64,000 nt of DNA from Streptomyces sp. AC558_RSS880 (GTDB lineage: Bacteria > Actinomycetota > Actinomycetes > Streptomycetales > Streptomycetaceae), in NCBI RefSeq assembly GCF_019049255.1, contig NZ_JAGMUJ010000020.1, positions 1-64,000 on the forward strand, written 5' to 3'. A model generated the notes under the pieces. The model ran no database searches. It saw only the letters and a program-made list of their open reading frames with translations, and had not been told where the DNA came from. Positions 33,366-43,800 of the stretch are shown one piece after another (position 1 is the stretch's first letter; each line of letters begins with the position of its first letter). The translations under genes and the position numbers were made by a program.

Positions 33366-35012
33366 ATGGAACCGCGCAACTACCGCATGGTCGTCTCGAC
33401 CGCGCAGGACTTCGTGACCACCTCCGCCGAAGCCGACCGCCAACTGCACCACTGGCTAGGCACGATGAAGCGGTATGACACCTCCGCCCTGGACAAGGGC
33501 CGCAATGAGATAGCCGAGGGCGTCACCCTCGACCACGACGCGGCGGCGGGCCGGCACGGCTCGTACTCCCGCTGGCGACTCCGCGAGAACCGGCCGGACA
33601 ACCAGGGCACCTGGCAGTCCACCGTCGTGGTCCGCTCGGACAACGGCAAGGACTCCCGCCGCACCTGGCTCCAGGTGGACATCGAGTACCAGCCGGCTCC
33701 CGGCCAGGCACACATCCGTGCGAACACGCCCGGCATAGCCAAACTCCTCCTCGACGCTGTCCCCGCACAGGACGGCCTCGCCGAAGTCGGGACGGTTCCG
33801 AAGTTCATCGAACAGGACGACGTGGAGGAGGTGATCGAGGAACTCTGCGAACAGGACCGCAGACTTCCTGTCGTCGTGGCAAGTGTTCCGTACGGGCAGG
33901 ATGCGGAAGCCTGGACGAAACGGGTCGTCGAACCGGTCTTCCGGCACCTCAGCGGTCTCGCCGTCATGTACGTCCTCCGGCCGGATGCCCAGCAGTCCTT
34001 CAACGCGACCCTCGAACACCACCCGGTCTTCGGGGGTGGCGTCCGCACCTACCTTCCTGGCGTGGACCCGGCCTGGCAGCCCGACGCCCAGCGTCACCCC
34101 GTGATGTCCCGGTCCACCATCGAGGCGAACGTCAGACGAGCGGCGGCGATCCTCGCATCCCTTCCCCAGCGCCTGGCGCTGAGCCACCCCCTCCCGGAAC
34201 CGCTGGACACCCTGCCGTTCCAGCGCAGCCGCCCCCGCCCGGTTGTCGACACGTCCAGCCTGGAAGAGCTTCGCAAGGAGCTGCGCAAGGTCGACACCCA
34301 GCGCCAGGAGGCGGAGCAGCGCGAGGAGTCGAAGGACCAGCAGATCCGTGAGTTCCGCCTTCGTGTCAAGGAGGCGGACGACCGGGACTTCGAGCAGATC
34401 GTCGAGAACGACCAGCTCTACCGGGACTTCCAGGACGCCCACCGCAAGGTCCGCTTCCTGCAGAAGAAGCTCGAAGAGGCCGGCCTCCACGCGCTGGCCC
34501 ACACACCGCCCCCGGAGCCTGAGGACCAGCCGGCCACCTTCGCAAAGATCCTCGACCGCATGGACGAGTTCACATACCTGCGATTCACCGGGAACCCCAA
34601 GAAGACCAAGGATCTGGACGCCCAGTGCATCGTCAACTGGGTGACCGTCGCCTGGGACGCGTTGCACACGCTGAACGACTACGCCGCAGCGTCCGCCGCG
34701 GGAACGACGGGCGGCGACTTCCGCCACTGGTGCGACAACCTTCCGGACGGATCCTCGAACCGTTTTCCGTCCGCCAAGGTCAAGATGAAGGAGTCCGAGA
34801 CGGTCGGGAACAACACGAAGTGGCGTCGCCAGCGCACGTTCCCCGTGCCGACGTCCGTCGCCAAGGAGGGCAAGCTTTTCATGCAGGCCCACCTGCGGAT
34901 CGGCGGGGGCAACACGGTGTCACCCCGGCTCTACTTCCATGACGACGGAGCCGGCACAGGGCTCGTCTACGTGGGGTACATCGGAGAGCACCCCGACAAC
35001 ACACAGACCTGA
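33366..35012 (+). CDS. Coiled-coil protein with a possible RelE-like C-terminal domain
   Basis: 548 aa, ATG at 33366. Residues 1-290 are an alpha/beta region with no motif I know; 298-372 a strong coiled coil (ELRKELRKVDTQRQEAEQRE); 395-548 a C-terminal domain ending RLYFHDDGAGTGLVYVGYIG. That ending resembles the last strands of RelE/HigB-type RNase folds (an inference). It lies alone, facing the XRE/DUF397 pair, inside the accessory island. A defence or toxin role is plausible but unproven. Confidence 0.75.
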   Translation: MEPRNYRMVVSTAQDFVTTSAEADRQLHHWLGTMKRYDTSALDKGRNEIAEGVTLDHDAAAGRHGSYSRWRLRENRPDNQGTWQSTVVVRSDNGKDSRRTWLQVDIEYQPAPGQAHIRANTPGIAKLLLDAVPAQDGLAEVGTVPKFIEQDDVEEVIEELCEQDRRLPVVVASVPYGQDAEAWTKRVVEPVFRHLSGLAVMYVLRPDAQQSFNATLEHHPVFGGGVRTYLPGVDPAWQPDAQRHPVMSRSTIEANVRRAAAILASLPQRLALSHPLPEPLDTLPFQRSRPRPVVDTSSLEELRKELRKVDTQRQEAEQREESKDQQIREFRLRVKEADDRDFEQIVENDQLYRDFQDAHRKVRFLQKKLEEAGLHALAHTPPPEPEDQPATFAKILDRMDEFTYLRFTGNPKKTKDLDAQCIVNWVTVAWDALHTLNDYAAASAAGTTGGDFRHWCDNLPDGSSNRFPSAKVKMKESETVGNNTKWRRQRTFPVPTSVAKEGKLFMQAHLRIGGGNTVSPRLYFHDDGAGTGLVYVGYIGEHPDNTQT

Positions 35013-35026
35013 CGCCTGCGGGTGGG

Positions 35027-35221
35027 TCAGCGTGCGACGGCAAACCGTACGAACGCGGCCCACTCCGTGGCGGAGACGGTGAGTTCAGCGCGGGCGGGCA
35101 CCTTGGAGTCGCGGACGTGGATGGCGCCGGGCGTGACGGCGACTTCGAGGCATGCACCGCCCTCGTTGCCGCTGTAGCTGCTCTTGAACCAGGCGAGGGG
35201 AGCGGATTCCGCAGTACTCAT
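35027..35221 (-). CDS. DUF397 domain protein
   Basis: 64 aa: WFKSSYSGNEGGACLEVAVT, HVRDSKV and WAAFVRFAV. ATG at 35221 overlaps the regulator stop (ATGA), so it is co-translated with the intact XRE/DUF5753 gene. Confidence 0.9.
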   Translation of the reverse strand: MSTAESAPLAWFKSSYSGNEGGACLEVAVTPGAIHVRDSKVPARAELTVSATEWAAFVRFAVAR

Positions 35222-36081
35222 AGCTCAGCCACCATCTTTTCGATCAAGGCAAGGGACTCCTGCATCGTAAGCGCCTGCGCCCTGATGCTGCCGTACTGTG
35301 CGGCCAGGATACGGACTTCCTCGGCATCCGTGATCAGTCGGCTGGAGCTCTGAGCCTCGGTGTACCCAAGTTGGCTCTTCCCCTTGGGAGTCAGCAGGAT
35401 GAAAGAGCCGCCCATCCCTGCGTGCTGAGTGCGGTCGTTCGGCATCACTTGCAGCTCTACATTGCGCAGCTGAGCCAGTCGAAGCAGCTGCTCCAACTGC
35501 TCTCTGTGGACTTCTCGACCTCCGAGAGGACGCGTCAGCACACGCTCCTCGATGACCGAGGTGATCACCGGCAACGGCCAATGGAGCAGGATCTCCTGTC
35601 GCGCCAGCCGAGAGACAACCCGCTGCTCGATCGTCTCCTCGTCCAGGAGCGGCTTGCGCATCTCGTACAGCGCTCGAATCCTGCGCTCGGTCTGAAACAG
35701 ACCCGGAATGTCATGGCAGTTGTAATCGTTGATCTCAACCGCCTCCCGCTCCAACCGCGCATAGTCCCGGAACCAAGCCGGATGCCGAACCCGTGCCTTC
35801 GCCTTGGCCCTCTCCACGTCCTCGATCGTGGTCCGGAGCAGCCCGCCCGCCCCCAGCAGCTCGTCGGCCGCCTCCAGGAACTCCCGCTGCGGCGTCCGCC
35901 TCCCCCGCTCCAGCGAGGAGACGAGGTCCTCGCTGTACCCGAGCCGCTCCCCCAGCTCCCGCTGGGTGAACCCGGCCCGCTCCCGGAGCAGCTTGACCTG
36001 CTTGCCCACCGCCCGCATCAGGTCACCGCTCAACTCCCCCTCATCGTAGGCCCCCTGCGCCTCCACCGCCGTTTCGGACAC
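35218..36081 (-). CDS. XRE family regulator with DUF5753 domain
   Basis: 287 aa from GTG 36081 behind GGGAAGGGGG. HTH at residues 25-75 (LLRERAGFTQRELGERLGYS), DUF5753 sensor domain from about 100 to the end (DIPGLFQTERRIRALYEMRK, SRLARQEIL). Such regulators work with DUF397 partners; the HATPase gene starts 125 bp away divergently, the usual trio. Confidence 0.9.
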   Translation of the reverse strand: MSETAVEAQGAYDEGELSGDLMRAVGKQVKLLRERAGFTQRELGERLGYSEDLVSSLERGRRTPQREFLEAADELLGAGGLLRTTIEDVERAKAKARVRHPAWFRDYARLEREAVEINDYNCHDIPGLFQTERRIRALYEMRKPLLDEETIEQRVVSRLARQEILLHWPLPVITSVIEERVLTRPLGGREVHREQLEQLLRLAQLRNVELQVMPNDRTQHAGMGGSFILLTPKGKSQLGYTEAQSSSRLITDAEEVRILAAQYGSIRAQALTMQESLALIEKMVAEL

Positions 36082-36205
36082 GACTGCCCCCTTCCCCAGG
36101 TCACCACCGACACCCCGCACACGGCACCTTCCGTTTCGGTACGGGCACCCTCCGTACCGGGGGATGTCCTGGTCAGAGTAGAGCGGGCCGACCACGCTCG
36201 GTGAC

Positions 36206-36634
36206 GTGAAGATGCAGATCTCCTCCCTTCGATTCAGCCAGCTCCTCAGCGCCACCCCGCGCGGCGCCCGGCTCGCCCGTCTGCTGACCGTGCAGCAGCT
36301 CGACGCGTGGGGCTGGCCGCCGGCCTGCGCGGTGAGCGAGTCCGCCGCGCTAGTCGTCGCCGAGCTGGCGGCGAACGCGGTCACCCACGGCCGCGCGCAA
36401 GGCCGTGGGTTCCGGCTCACGCTCACCGTCGAGGCACCCGGCACCGGCACGCTCCGCGTCGAGGTCACCGACGCCCGGGGCGACCACGCATCCCGACCCC
36501 GTACGGCCGCCCCCGGCCCCGCCGCCGAATCCGGTCGCGGCCTGCTCCTCGTCGAGACCCTCGCCACCCGCTGGGGATGGGAGCCCTATCCACCCTCCGG
36601 GAAGACCGTGTGGGCATGTCTCCCGCTCTCCTGA
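36206..36634 (+). CDS. ATP-binding anti-sigma-factor-like protein (HATPase_c)
   Basis: 142 aa. GHKL fold: N-box VVAELAANAVTHG, G1-type DARGDHASRP and G2-type ESGRGLLLVETLA. Resembles SpoIIAB/RsbW-type serine kinases of Streptomyces. Divergent from XRE/DUF397. GTG 36206; ATG 36212 is an alternative. Confidence 0.87.
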   Translation: MKMQISSLRFSQLLSATPRGARLARLLTVQQLDAWGWPPACAVSESAALVVAELAANAVTHGRAQGRGFRLTLTVEAPGTGTLRVEVTDARGDHASRPRTAAPGPAAESGRGLLLVETLATRWGWEPYPPSGKTVWACLPLS

Positions 36635-36737
36635 CGGGGAATGCGAGACAGTCCGTTCACAGGCGGGCACACACCGTGGACAACGCCCCGGGGAGGTGGA
36701 GAGAATTCCGATCACACTGTGGGGAGGGGACGTACGG

Positions 36738-37556
36738 GTGAGGGAGAACAGCGCGTTAGATGGCGCCGTGCCGCGCATCTCGCAGGGGATCGAGGTGTAC
36801 GCCGGCAAGGACGGGGCCGTGTCGTGGAGCGGCGTCGAGCTGACGGCCGACGTGATGCGGGAGTTACGCGGGGGGCCGTGGGCCGAGCGGGTCGGTGACC
36901 TCGCCGCCACCCGCGACTTCCTGACCGAGTTACGGGGCCTCGCCACGACGGACATGGAGACCGACACCCTCAAGGCCCTCCTGGCGAGCGAGCCGGAGCC
37001 CCTCCCCTGGCAGGTCGGCGAAGCCCTCGCCGAGGTGCTGCTGGAGCACTGGCACGGGGCGCTGTGGCTGTGGGACGGCACCCGTGACCGGCGTACGCGC
37101 AAGGCGAGCCTGCCGGGCGCCGACCTGGTCGGCCTGTGCGTGGCGGACGGCTCGGCGCGACTGCTGTTCGGCGAGGTCAAGTCGTCCTCCGAGCAGTCCG
37201 CCCCGCCGGGCGTCATGAACGGCGCGGACGGCATGATCAACCAGCTCAGAAAGCTGTCCACGAAGGACGACCACCTCACGCTCATGAAGTGGTTGCGCTT
37301 CCGGTGCCTGACCCCGGAGCACAAGGCCGCCTACCAGACGGCGGCCGGCCGCTGGGTGAAGTCGATGGGCAAGGACATCCAGCTCTTCGGCTGCCTGGTG
37401 CGCGACACCGCCCCGGAGCCGAAGGACCTGAGCAACCGGGCCAAGGACCTGGCTAAGACGGTCGTGGAGCCCATGCACGCGCTGCTCACGGCCTGGTATC
37501 TCCCCGTGGCCATGACCTCGTGGCCCGACCACGTGGGGGTGCTCGACCATGGCTGA
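36738..37556 (+). CDS. hamA: HamA-like nuclease of a Hachiman-type defence system
   Basis: 272 aa, GTG 36738 behind GGGGAGGGG. PD-(D/E)XK-like pattern: acidic helix GEALAEVLLE (94-103), Asp129 in LPGADLVGL and LLFGEVKSSSE with E146-x-K148. DUF1837-type Ham proteins have this layout and pair with a helicase, as here. The stop overlaps the helicase start by 8 bp. Two TTA leucine codons (36864-36866 and 36930-36932) make translation dependent on the bldA tRNA. The assignment rests on motif and context; AbpA-like is an equivalent name. Confidence 0.72.
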   Translation: MRENSALDGAVPRISQGIEVYAGKDGAVSWSGVELTADVMRELRGGPWAERVGDLAATRDFLTELRGLATTDMETDTLKALLASEPEPLPWQVGEALAEVLLEHWHGALWLWDGTRDRRTRKASLPGADLVGLCVADGSARLLFGEVKSSSEQSAPPGVMNGADGMINQLRKLSTKDDHLTLMKWLRFRCLTPEHKAAYQTAAGRWVKSMGKDIQLFGCLVRDTAPEPKDLSNRAKDLAKTVVEPMHALLTAWYLPVAMTSWPDHVGVLDHG

Positions 37557-40500
37557 CTTGGGCTGGCTGGACGACGTGCTCGACCCGGCCCTCGTGTCCG
37601 AGGCCGACGAGCGAGCACACCGCGTACTCATCGGGTCCGCGCTGCGCGCCGTGGAGGGGGAGGTCCCGCCGGGCCCCGAGGAGGGCCACGAGGCGGTCGG
37701 TTTCGCGGTGGACGCCCTGGACCTGCTGGCCTGGGACGCGATCGCCGAGGACCCGAAGGCGGAGTCGACGCGGCGGCTGTGCGGGCAGATGTTCGCGCTG
37801 GCACGGGCCCGGCTGCCCGCCTGGGACTCGCCGGAGGCCCGGCTGGAACTGCTGCGCACGGCGTGCCTGGGCTGGATCGCGGACGAGACACCACTCGCCG
37901 CCCGGCTGCTGGCGGACGTGGAGCTGCCCTCCGAGCCGCGGATGGCCGACGACTGGGAGTCCCGGGTGCGGCGCGGCACCGCCGACGCGTGGCTGCTGCT
38001 GCTGCGCAAGCGCGGGTGGGACGATCTGGATGCGCTGGACCAGCTCCTGGTGCGGCTGCGGTGGGAGCAGGCGGGGCTGGAGGAGCCGTACCTCTCGGCT
38101 GCGGGCGACGACGCGCGTCCCGCCGCCTGGTCGCTGGCCGCGCACTACCACCTACTCAAGACGGCGGAGCTGCTCGCCGAGTACCTGGCCACGGGGGCGC
38201 TGATGCGGGGCCGTCGGCCGAGCCGCCACTACGGGGTGCGCGAACGCGTGCAGTCGCACTGCGACCGCGCGCTGGAGGCGGCCATGGCCTCCGCCGACCC
38301 GGACCTGGAGGTGCTCGTACGGCTACTGACCGCGACCGCCGACCAGATCATCGACAACAGCCTGTGGACGGTGGCGCGCGCGGTCAGCCCGGAGGTGAAC
38401 GCCTTCGTGGCCTCACTGGTCGACCGGGACCGGCCGCGCCCGATCTTCGAGGTGCTGCCGCCGCAGCGAGTGGCCCTCGCGGAGCAAGGTCTGATCCGCA
38501 CGGCGCACCGCAGTGTGGTGGTCAGTCTCCCGACGAGCGCGGGCAAGACGCTGATCGCCCAGTTCCGCATCCTCCAGGCGCTCAACGCCTACGACAAGCA
38601 GCAGGGCTGGGTCGCCTACGTCGCCCCGAACCGGGCGCTGGTGAACCAGGTGACGCGGCGGCTGCGCCGCGACTTCGCGGGCCTCGGCATCGGGGTGGAA
38701 CGGGTCAGTCCCGCCCTGGAGTTCGACGGCCTGGAGGAGGACATGCTCACGGACCGCGGCGAGGGGCGGTTCCGGGTGCTGGTGTCGACTCCGGAGAAAC
38801 TGGACCTGCTGCTGCGGTCGGGATGGCAGGAGAGAATCGGGCGTCCGCTCTGCCTGGTGGTGGCCGACGAGGCCCACCAGCTGGGCGAGGGCAAGCGCGC
38901 GATCAAGCTGGAACTGCTGCTGGCGACCGTCAACCGGGAGGCCCTGGACGCCGGGTTCCTGCTGCTGACGCCGTTCATCGACAACGGGGACGTCATCGCC
39001 GAGTGGCTGGACAGCGGCAGCCGGCAGTCGGTCGGGCTGTCGGTGGACTGGGCCCCGAACGACCGCATCCTCGCGCTCGCCCTGCGGGAGCACACCCCGG
39101 GCGCCGGCGGTTTCCGGGTCGCCCTGGAGACGCTGGTCACCAGTCGCAGAACGCTCAGCGTGCCGGACACCCTGCCGCTGGACGGCCACCGGCCGCTCGG
39201 ACTGACCTGGTCGCAGGCGGGCAGTCCGACCAAGCTGGCCGCCGCGACGGCGTCGGTGCTGGCCGAGCGGGGGCAGACCATCACCCTGGCCGGGCGTCCG
39301 GACTACGCCTGGTCGATCGCCAAGCTGCTCGCCGGCGGCCGGGAGGACGTACCGGACGCCGGCGAGGACCTGCGGGCCGTCCAGGCCGTGGTCGCGGAGG
39401 AGTTCGGCCCGGACTTCCCACTGGTGGGGTTGTTGGCCAAGGGCATCGGGATCCACCACCGCGGCCTGCCCGACGACATCCGCACCCTCACCGAGTACCT
39501 GATGGAGTCCGGCGACCTGACCCACCTGGTCTCCACCACCACCATCGCCCAGGGCGTCAACTTCCCCGTGGCGAACGTCGTCCTGGCCTCCCACCAGTTC
39601 CCGTACGGGGAGGACATCCCCGCCCCGGACTTCTGGAACCTGGCCGGTCGCGCCGGCCGGGTCGAGCAGGGCGAGGTCGGCCTGATCGCGCTGGCGGCCA
39701 CGGACGAGGTGCGGGCCGGGAAACTGCGGGCGTTCGTCGGCCGCCGGGTGACGGAGCTGAACTCCACCCTCGTCGAGATGGTGCGGACGGCCCTGAGCAG
39801 TTACGGTCACCTGGACCTGCGCGTCCTGGCCCACCTCCCCCAGTGGTCGGCGTTCGTGCAGTACCTGGCCCACACCTACCGGCAGATCGGGGACGCCGAG
39901 GAGTTCGCGGAGGAGATCGAGCAGATCCTGCGCGGCACCCTGGGCTTCCAGGACCTGCGGCGCACGGACCGCGGCTGGGCAGCGGAGCTGACACGCAGCG
40001 TGCGGGCGTACGCGGAGCGGCTGTCCGGGCAACCGCTGGCCCTCGTCGACAGCACGGGCTTCTCGTGGGAGAGCGTGTCGGCGACCCTGGGCCGGCTGAG
40101 CGACGCCCGCATCGGCCGCGACGTGTGGGAGCAGCCCCTGTTCGAGGGCGATCGCCGCCCGCTCGCCCAGCTCATCGGCGTCATGCTGGAGGTTCCCGAA
40201 CTCAGGGACAACCTGGTCGAGGTGACCACCGAGCACGAGGGCCGCAGCGGGGACTTCATCGCCCGCGTCATGCAGGACTGGGTGAACGGCGCGTCGATGC
40301 GGCAGCTCGCCGCCAACCACTTCACGAAGGCCGGCACGAGAGACGAACTCAAGGCGATCACCAAGTGCTGCCAGCGCCTGTTCGGCGAGCTGGCGCCCAC
40401 GGTCTCCTGGGGTCTGTCGGCGCTCCAGTCGCTCACCCTGGGCAAGGACTTCGCCACCCTGCTGGCCGAGACCCAGCGCGAGCTGCGCAACATCCCGTCG

Positions 40501-40734
40501 TACGCCTACTACGGCGTCCGCACCGAGGACGCCATCGCGATGCGGCTCGCGGGCGTACCGCGGTCGGCGGCGGCCCGGATGGCCGCGACGATCACCGACG
40601 GGACCCCCGCGGGCGGCCCCGCGGCGGCGCGCAGTCGGCTCGCCGCGCTGCCCGAGACGGCCTGGCGGTCGGCCCTGGGCGCCAAGGGCCCGGCCTACCG
40701 GACGGTCTGGCGGATCCTCGACGGGGCTCGATAG
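37549..40734 (+). CDS. hamB: HamB-like SF2 helicase
   Basis: 1061 aa. Ski2/Hel308-like helicase: motif I LPTSAGKT at 327-334, motif II DEAH at 440-443, motif V region TTIAQGVNFPVANVV and motif VI NLAGRAGR. An N-terminal helical domain of about 290 residues precedes the motor, and a C-terminal helical domain with RELRNIPSYAYYGV follows. In Hachiman the helicase senses DNA and holds the HamA nuclease in check (family knowledge). Coupled to the hamA-like gene by an 8-bp overlap. Confidence 0.8.
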   Translation: MADLGWLDDVLDPALVSEADERAHRVLIGSALRAVEGEVPPGPEEGHEAVGFAVDALDLLAWDAIAEDPKAESTRRLCGQMFALARARLPAWDSPEARLELLRTACLGWIADETPLAARLLADVELPSEPRMADDWESRVRRGTADAWLLLLRKRGWDDLDALDQLLVRLRWEQAGLEEPYLSAAGDDARPAAWSLAAHYHLLKTAELLAEYLATGALMRGRRPSRHYGVRERVQSHCDRALEAAMASADPDLEVLVRLLTATADQIIDNSLWTVARAVSPEVNAFVASLVDRDRPRPIFEVLPPQRVALAEQGLIRTAHRSVVVSLPTSAGKTLIAQFRILQALNAYDKQQGWVAYVAPNRALVNQVTRRLRRDFAGLGIGVERVSPALEFDGLEEDMLTDRGEGRFRVLVSTPEKLDLLLRSGWQERIGRPLCLVVADEAHQLGEGKRAIKLELLLATVNREALDAGFLLLTPFIDNGDVIAEWLDSGSRQSVGLSVDWAPNDRILALALREHTPGAGGFRVALETLVTSRRTLSVPDTLPLDGHRPLGLTWSQAGSPTKLAAATASVLAERGQTITLAGRPDYAWSIAKLLAGGREDVPDAGEDLRAVQAVVAEEFGPDFPLVGLLAKGIGIHHRGLPDDIRTLTEYLMESGDLTHLVSTTTIAQGVNFPVANVVLASHQFPYGEDIPAPDFWNLAGRAGRVEQGEVGLIALAATDEVRAGKLRAFVGRRVTELNSTLVEMVRTALSSYGHLDLRVLAHLPQWSAFVQYLAHTYRQIGDAEEFAEEIEQILRGTLGFQDLRRTDRGWAAELTRSVRAYAERLSGQPLALVDSTGFSWESVSATLGRLSDARIGRDVWEQPLFEGDRRPLAQLIGVMLEVPELRDNLVEVTTEHEGRSGDFIARVMQDWVNGASMRQLAANHFTKAGTRDELKAITKCCQRLFGELAPTVSWGLSALQSLTLGKDFATLLAETQRELRNIPSYAYYGVRTEDAIAMRLAGVPRSAAARMAATITDGTPAGGPAAARSRLAALPETAWRSALGAKGPAYRTVWRILDGAR

Positions 40735-40862
40735 GGCGAATCCGTTCGGGCCGTTCGGACACCCGTCCTTCCGCCAGGCACGGATACCCGCTCGTCGCGG
40801 ACAGGTGTCAGTGCCCGACCCTAGAGTGATGAGTGACTGCCAGAAGTGCGGGAGGGAACGCG

Positions 40863-43800
40863 GTGGCGTACGTGCAGCATCTTTCGGTCCGGATCCCCTG
40901 GCACGACAGGGGCTGGGACGGCCGGATCTGTGACGATCCGCTGGGTAACGCCTCCTGCGTGCTGCTGGAGAACATCGGGCGTCGGCGCGACGACGAGCTC
41001 GAGGTCCGCCACGTCGGCCAGGCATTCGAGGCACTTCCGGGGGGTCTGCCCCCGTGCGCCGGCGAGCGGGGCGGCTTCCTGAGCAGCCGGGACCAGGTGC
41101 TGCGGACGTCCCATCCCTACGGCCACAACCCGGCGCTCAAGGCTCTTCGAAGTGCGTCCGTGCCCCTGCCCGCGTGGTCGGTCCACGCCATTCCGTTCCG
41201 CTGGCTCAACCGGGACCTCCTCGATGACGTCATGGAACAGCAACCTGTGGACGGCTACAGCACGGACGCGGAAGACCGTGCCGTCTCCGCACTGGACTTC
41301 GCGCCTGCCTGGGTGCTCCACGGGGACAACCAGAAGGCGGCCATCGACACGTTCTTCCAGGACGTCGCCGATGGTCGGTCCCTGGTCTTCTTCTACCTCA
41401 AGCACGCTCCGTTCGAGAACCATCCCCGCCGCGTGCTCGTCGGGGCCGCGCTGGTCGCATCGGTCACCCGGCCCGGCAGATGGCCGACCGACGGTCCCGT
41501 CCCCTTTCCCAACCACATGTGGGAGACGGTGGTCCGGCACACGCTGCGACCAGACGGCACCGGAGGCATCCTGCTGCCGATGCAGGCCCTGGCACAGCTC
41601 GCGGCCGACGGCACCGACGTTTCGGACGCCCTGGCCGAAGCTCCTGAAAAACGCTGGGAGTTCTCGTACGGGACCGAACACGTACCGGCGGACACGGCGG
41701 TGGCCTCGCTCCTGGAGCTGAAGCGCGCCGCCGAAGCTGCCGTCGCCCTCGGCTGCGGACTGCCGGAGCGCTCCTTCGACTGGCTCGACGAGCAGTTGGA
41801 CCGTGCCTGGCTGCGCCGCGGTACCACCCCCGGTCTTCCTGCGGTGCTGGATCTCCTGAGCGTGCCGCATCCCACCTTCGCGGCCCGTGAGGTGACGGCT
41901 GCCGTCGGTGAGGGAGAGGACCCCTGGCCGGTGCTGGAGCGGGCACTGGCCGGACGCGGCGGCCCGGACACCGTCACGTCGCTGGCCACGCCGACGCGCC
42001 GGAAGGTATGGAAGGCACTCGGTCAGGAAGACCGTCAGGCCATGCGGTTGCTGGCTCGCTTCGACCTGACCTCCGACCAGGTGCGCGACGTGTACCACCA
42101 GAAGACCACCGTGCCCCTGCCGGTGTCCGAGCTGCTCGCGGACCCGTACTCACTGGTGACCTGCACGATCGACGACGCGAACCCCATCCCCTTCGAAGCC
42201 GTCGACCGCGGCTGTTTCCCCGACCGGCAGCTGACGGCCCGGCACCCGCTGCCGGTCTCGCAACCGCTCACGGACCCCGACGACAAACGGCGTGTCGAGG
42301 CCGCCATGGCGACCGTGCTGCTGCGTGCACAGAGCCAGGGGCACACGCTGCTGCCGCTCGAAGAAATGCTGGAGGGTCTGGAAGGACTCAGCTCCGTCAA
42401 ACCGCTGCGCCCCAGCGACGCGGTTCTGGCAGCCCACGAGCTGCGGGCAGAGGACCTCGATGATGATCTCGGCCTCGCCTGGCCGCAGTTGTGCAGGACG
42501 CGGATCGCCGACGGTACAGCCGCCTACAAACTGCGCTCCGCCCTGTGGCGCAAACACACGATCCGGGAGGTCGTCGACCAGCTGCGCTCCGCCGCCCGGC
42601 ACACGGCGCCCAAGGATTTCGGGGCCACCCTGGACGCCGCCCTCGACACGGGGGACGAGATCGCCGACGCCGACCGTGCCGAGGAGTCGCGGGCCCGGCA
42701 GGAAAAGCTCGTGGCCCTGCGGGAGATGTACGAAAGCCGGTTCACCGTGCTCAACGGTCCGGCGGGCACCGGCAAGACCACCCTGGTCAAGGCGCTGGTG
42801 CAACGCCCCGAAGTGTTGTCGGGCGGAGTGCTGTTACTCGCTCCTACGGGCAAGGCACGAGTTCAGTTGCAGGACAAGGTGGGCCATCAGGCGCAGACCC
42901 TCGCCCAGTTCCTGAGCAAGTCGGACCGCTACGAAGCCGACAGCGCCCGGTACCGGATCACCGGCCGGACGCCGCGGGAGCGGCAGTACGGCACGGTGAT
43001 CGTCGACGAGGCCTCGATGCTCACCGAGGACATGCTCGCGGCGCTGCTGGACGCCCTGGAGACGCCGCAACGGATGATCCTCGTGGGCGATCCCCGCCAG
43101 CTTCCGCCCATCGGAGCGGGCCGGCCCTTCGTCGACTTGGAGCGTGCCGCCCGGCAGAACCACAGCGGCTCGTGGCCGCGGGTCGCCCAGGGCTGGGCGG
43201 AGCTGACGGTGCTGCGCCGCCAACGGGGACTGGGAAACGTACGCCACGACCTGATGCTGGCCCGTTGGTACAGCGGTGACGAGCACGGGGCCGACAGCGA
43301 TGAGATCTGGCAGCGGCTGCGCCAGGGGCAGAACATGACAACGCTCCGCGCGGTCCCCTGGAACGGCCGCACGGCGACACAGGTGGTCGACGACGTGCTG
43401 CGGGACGAGTTCCAGGTGGTGGAGGACGCCACGGGCCTGAGCTTCGCCACCTCGTACGGCGCGGGCACCACTCAACACGGGAACACGGTCTACCCGAACT
43501 ACTTCACCGCCCCGGCGGCCTGCGGACGCTGGCAGATTCTCAGCCCCGTGCGCGGCACGGCGCACGGAACCGTGGAACTCAACCGCCACCTCAAGCGACG
43601 TTACCGCGGCGCCTCCCTGGAGAACGCGCTCAAGGGATCCCGACACCGCAGGGTTCCCAAGCCCTTGGGCGCGGAGCAGATCGTGCTAGGCGACAAGGTC
43701 GTGCACACCCGCAACGGGACGCTCCCCGCGTGGTCCCAGTCCGAGGGGAAGAACACGAAGGGCTACGTCGCCAACGGCGAACTCGGTGTGGTCACCGGTG

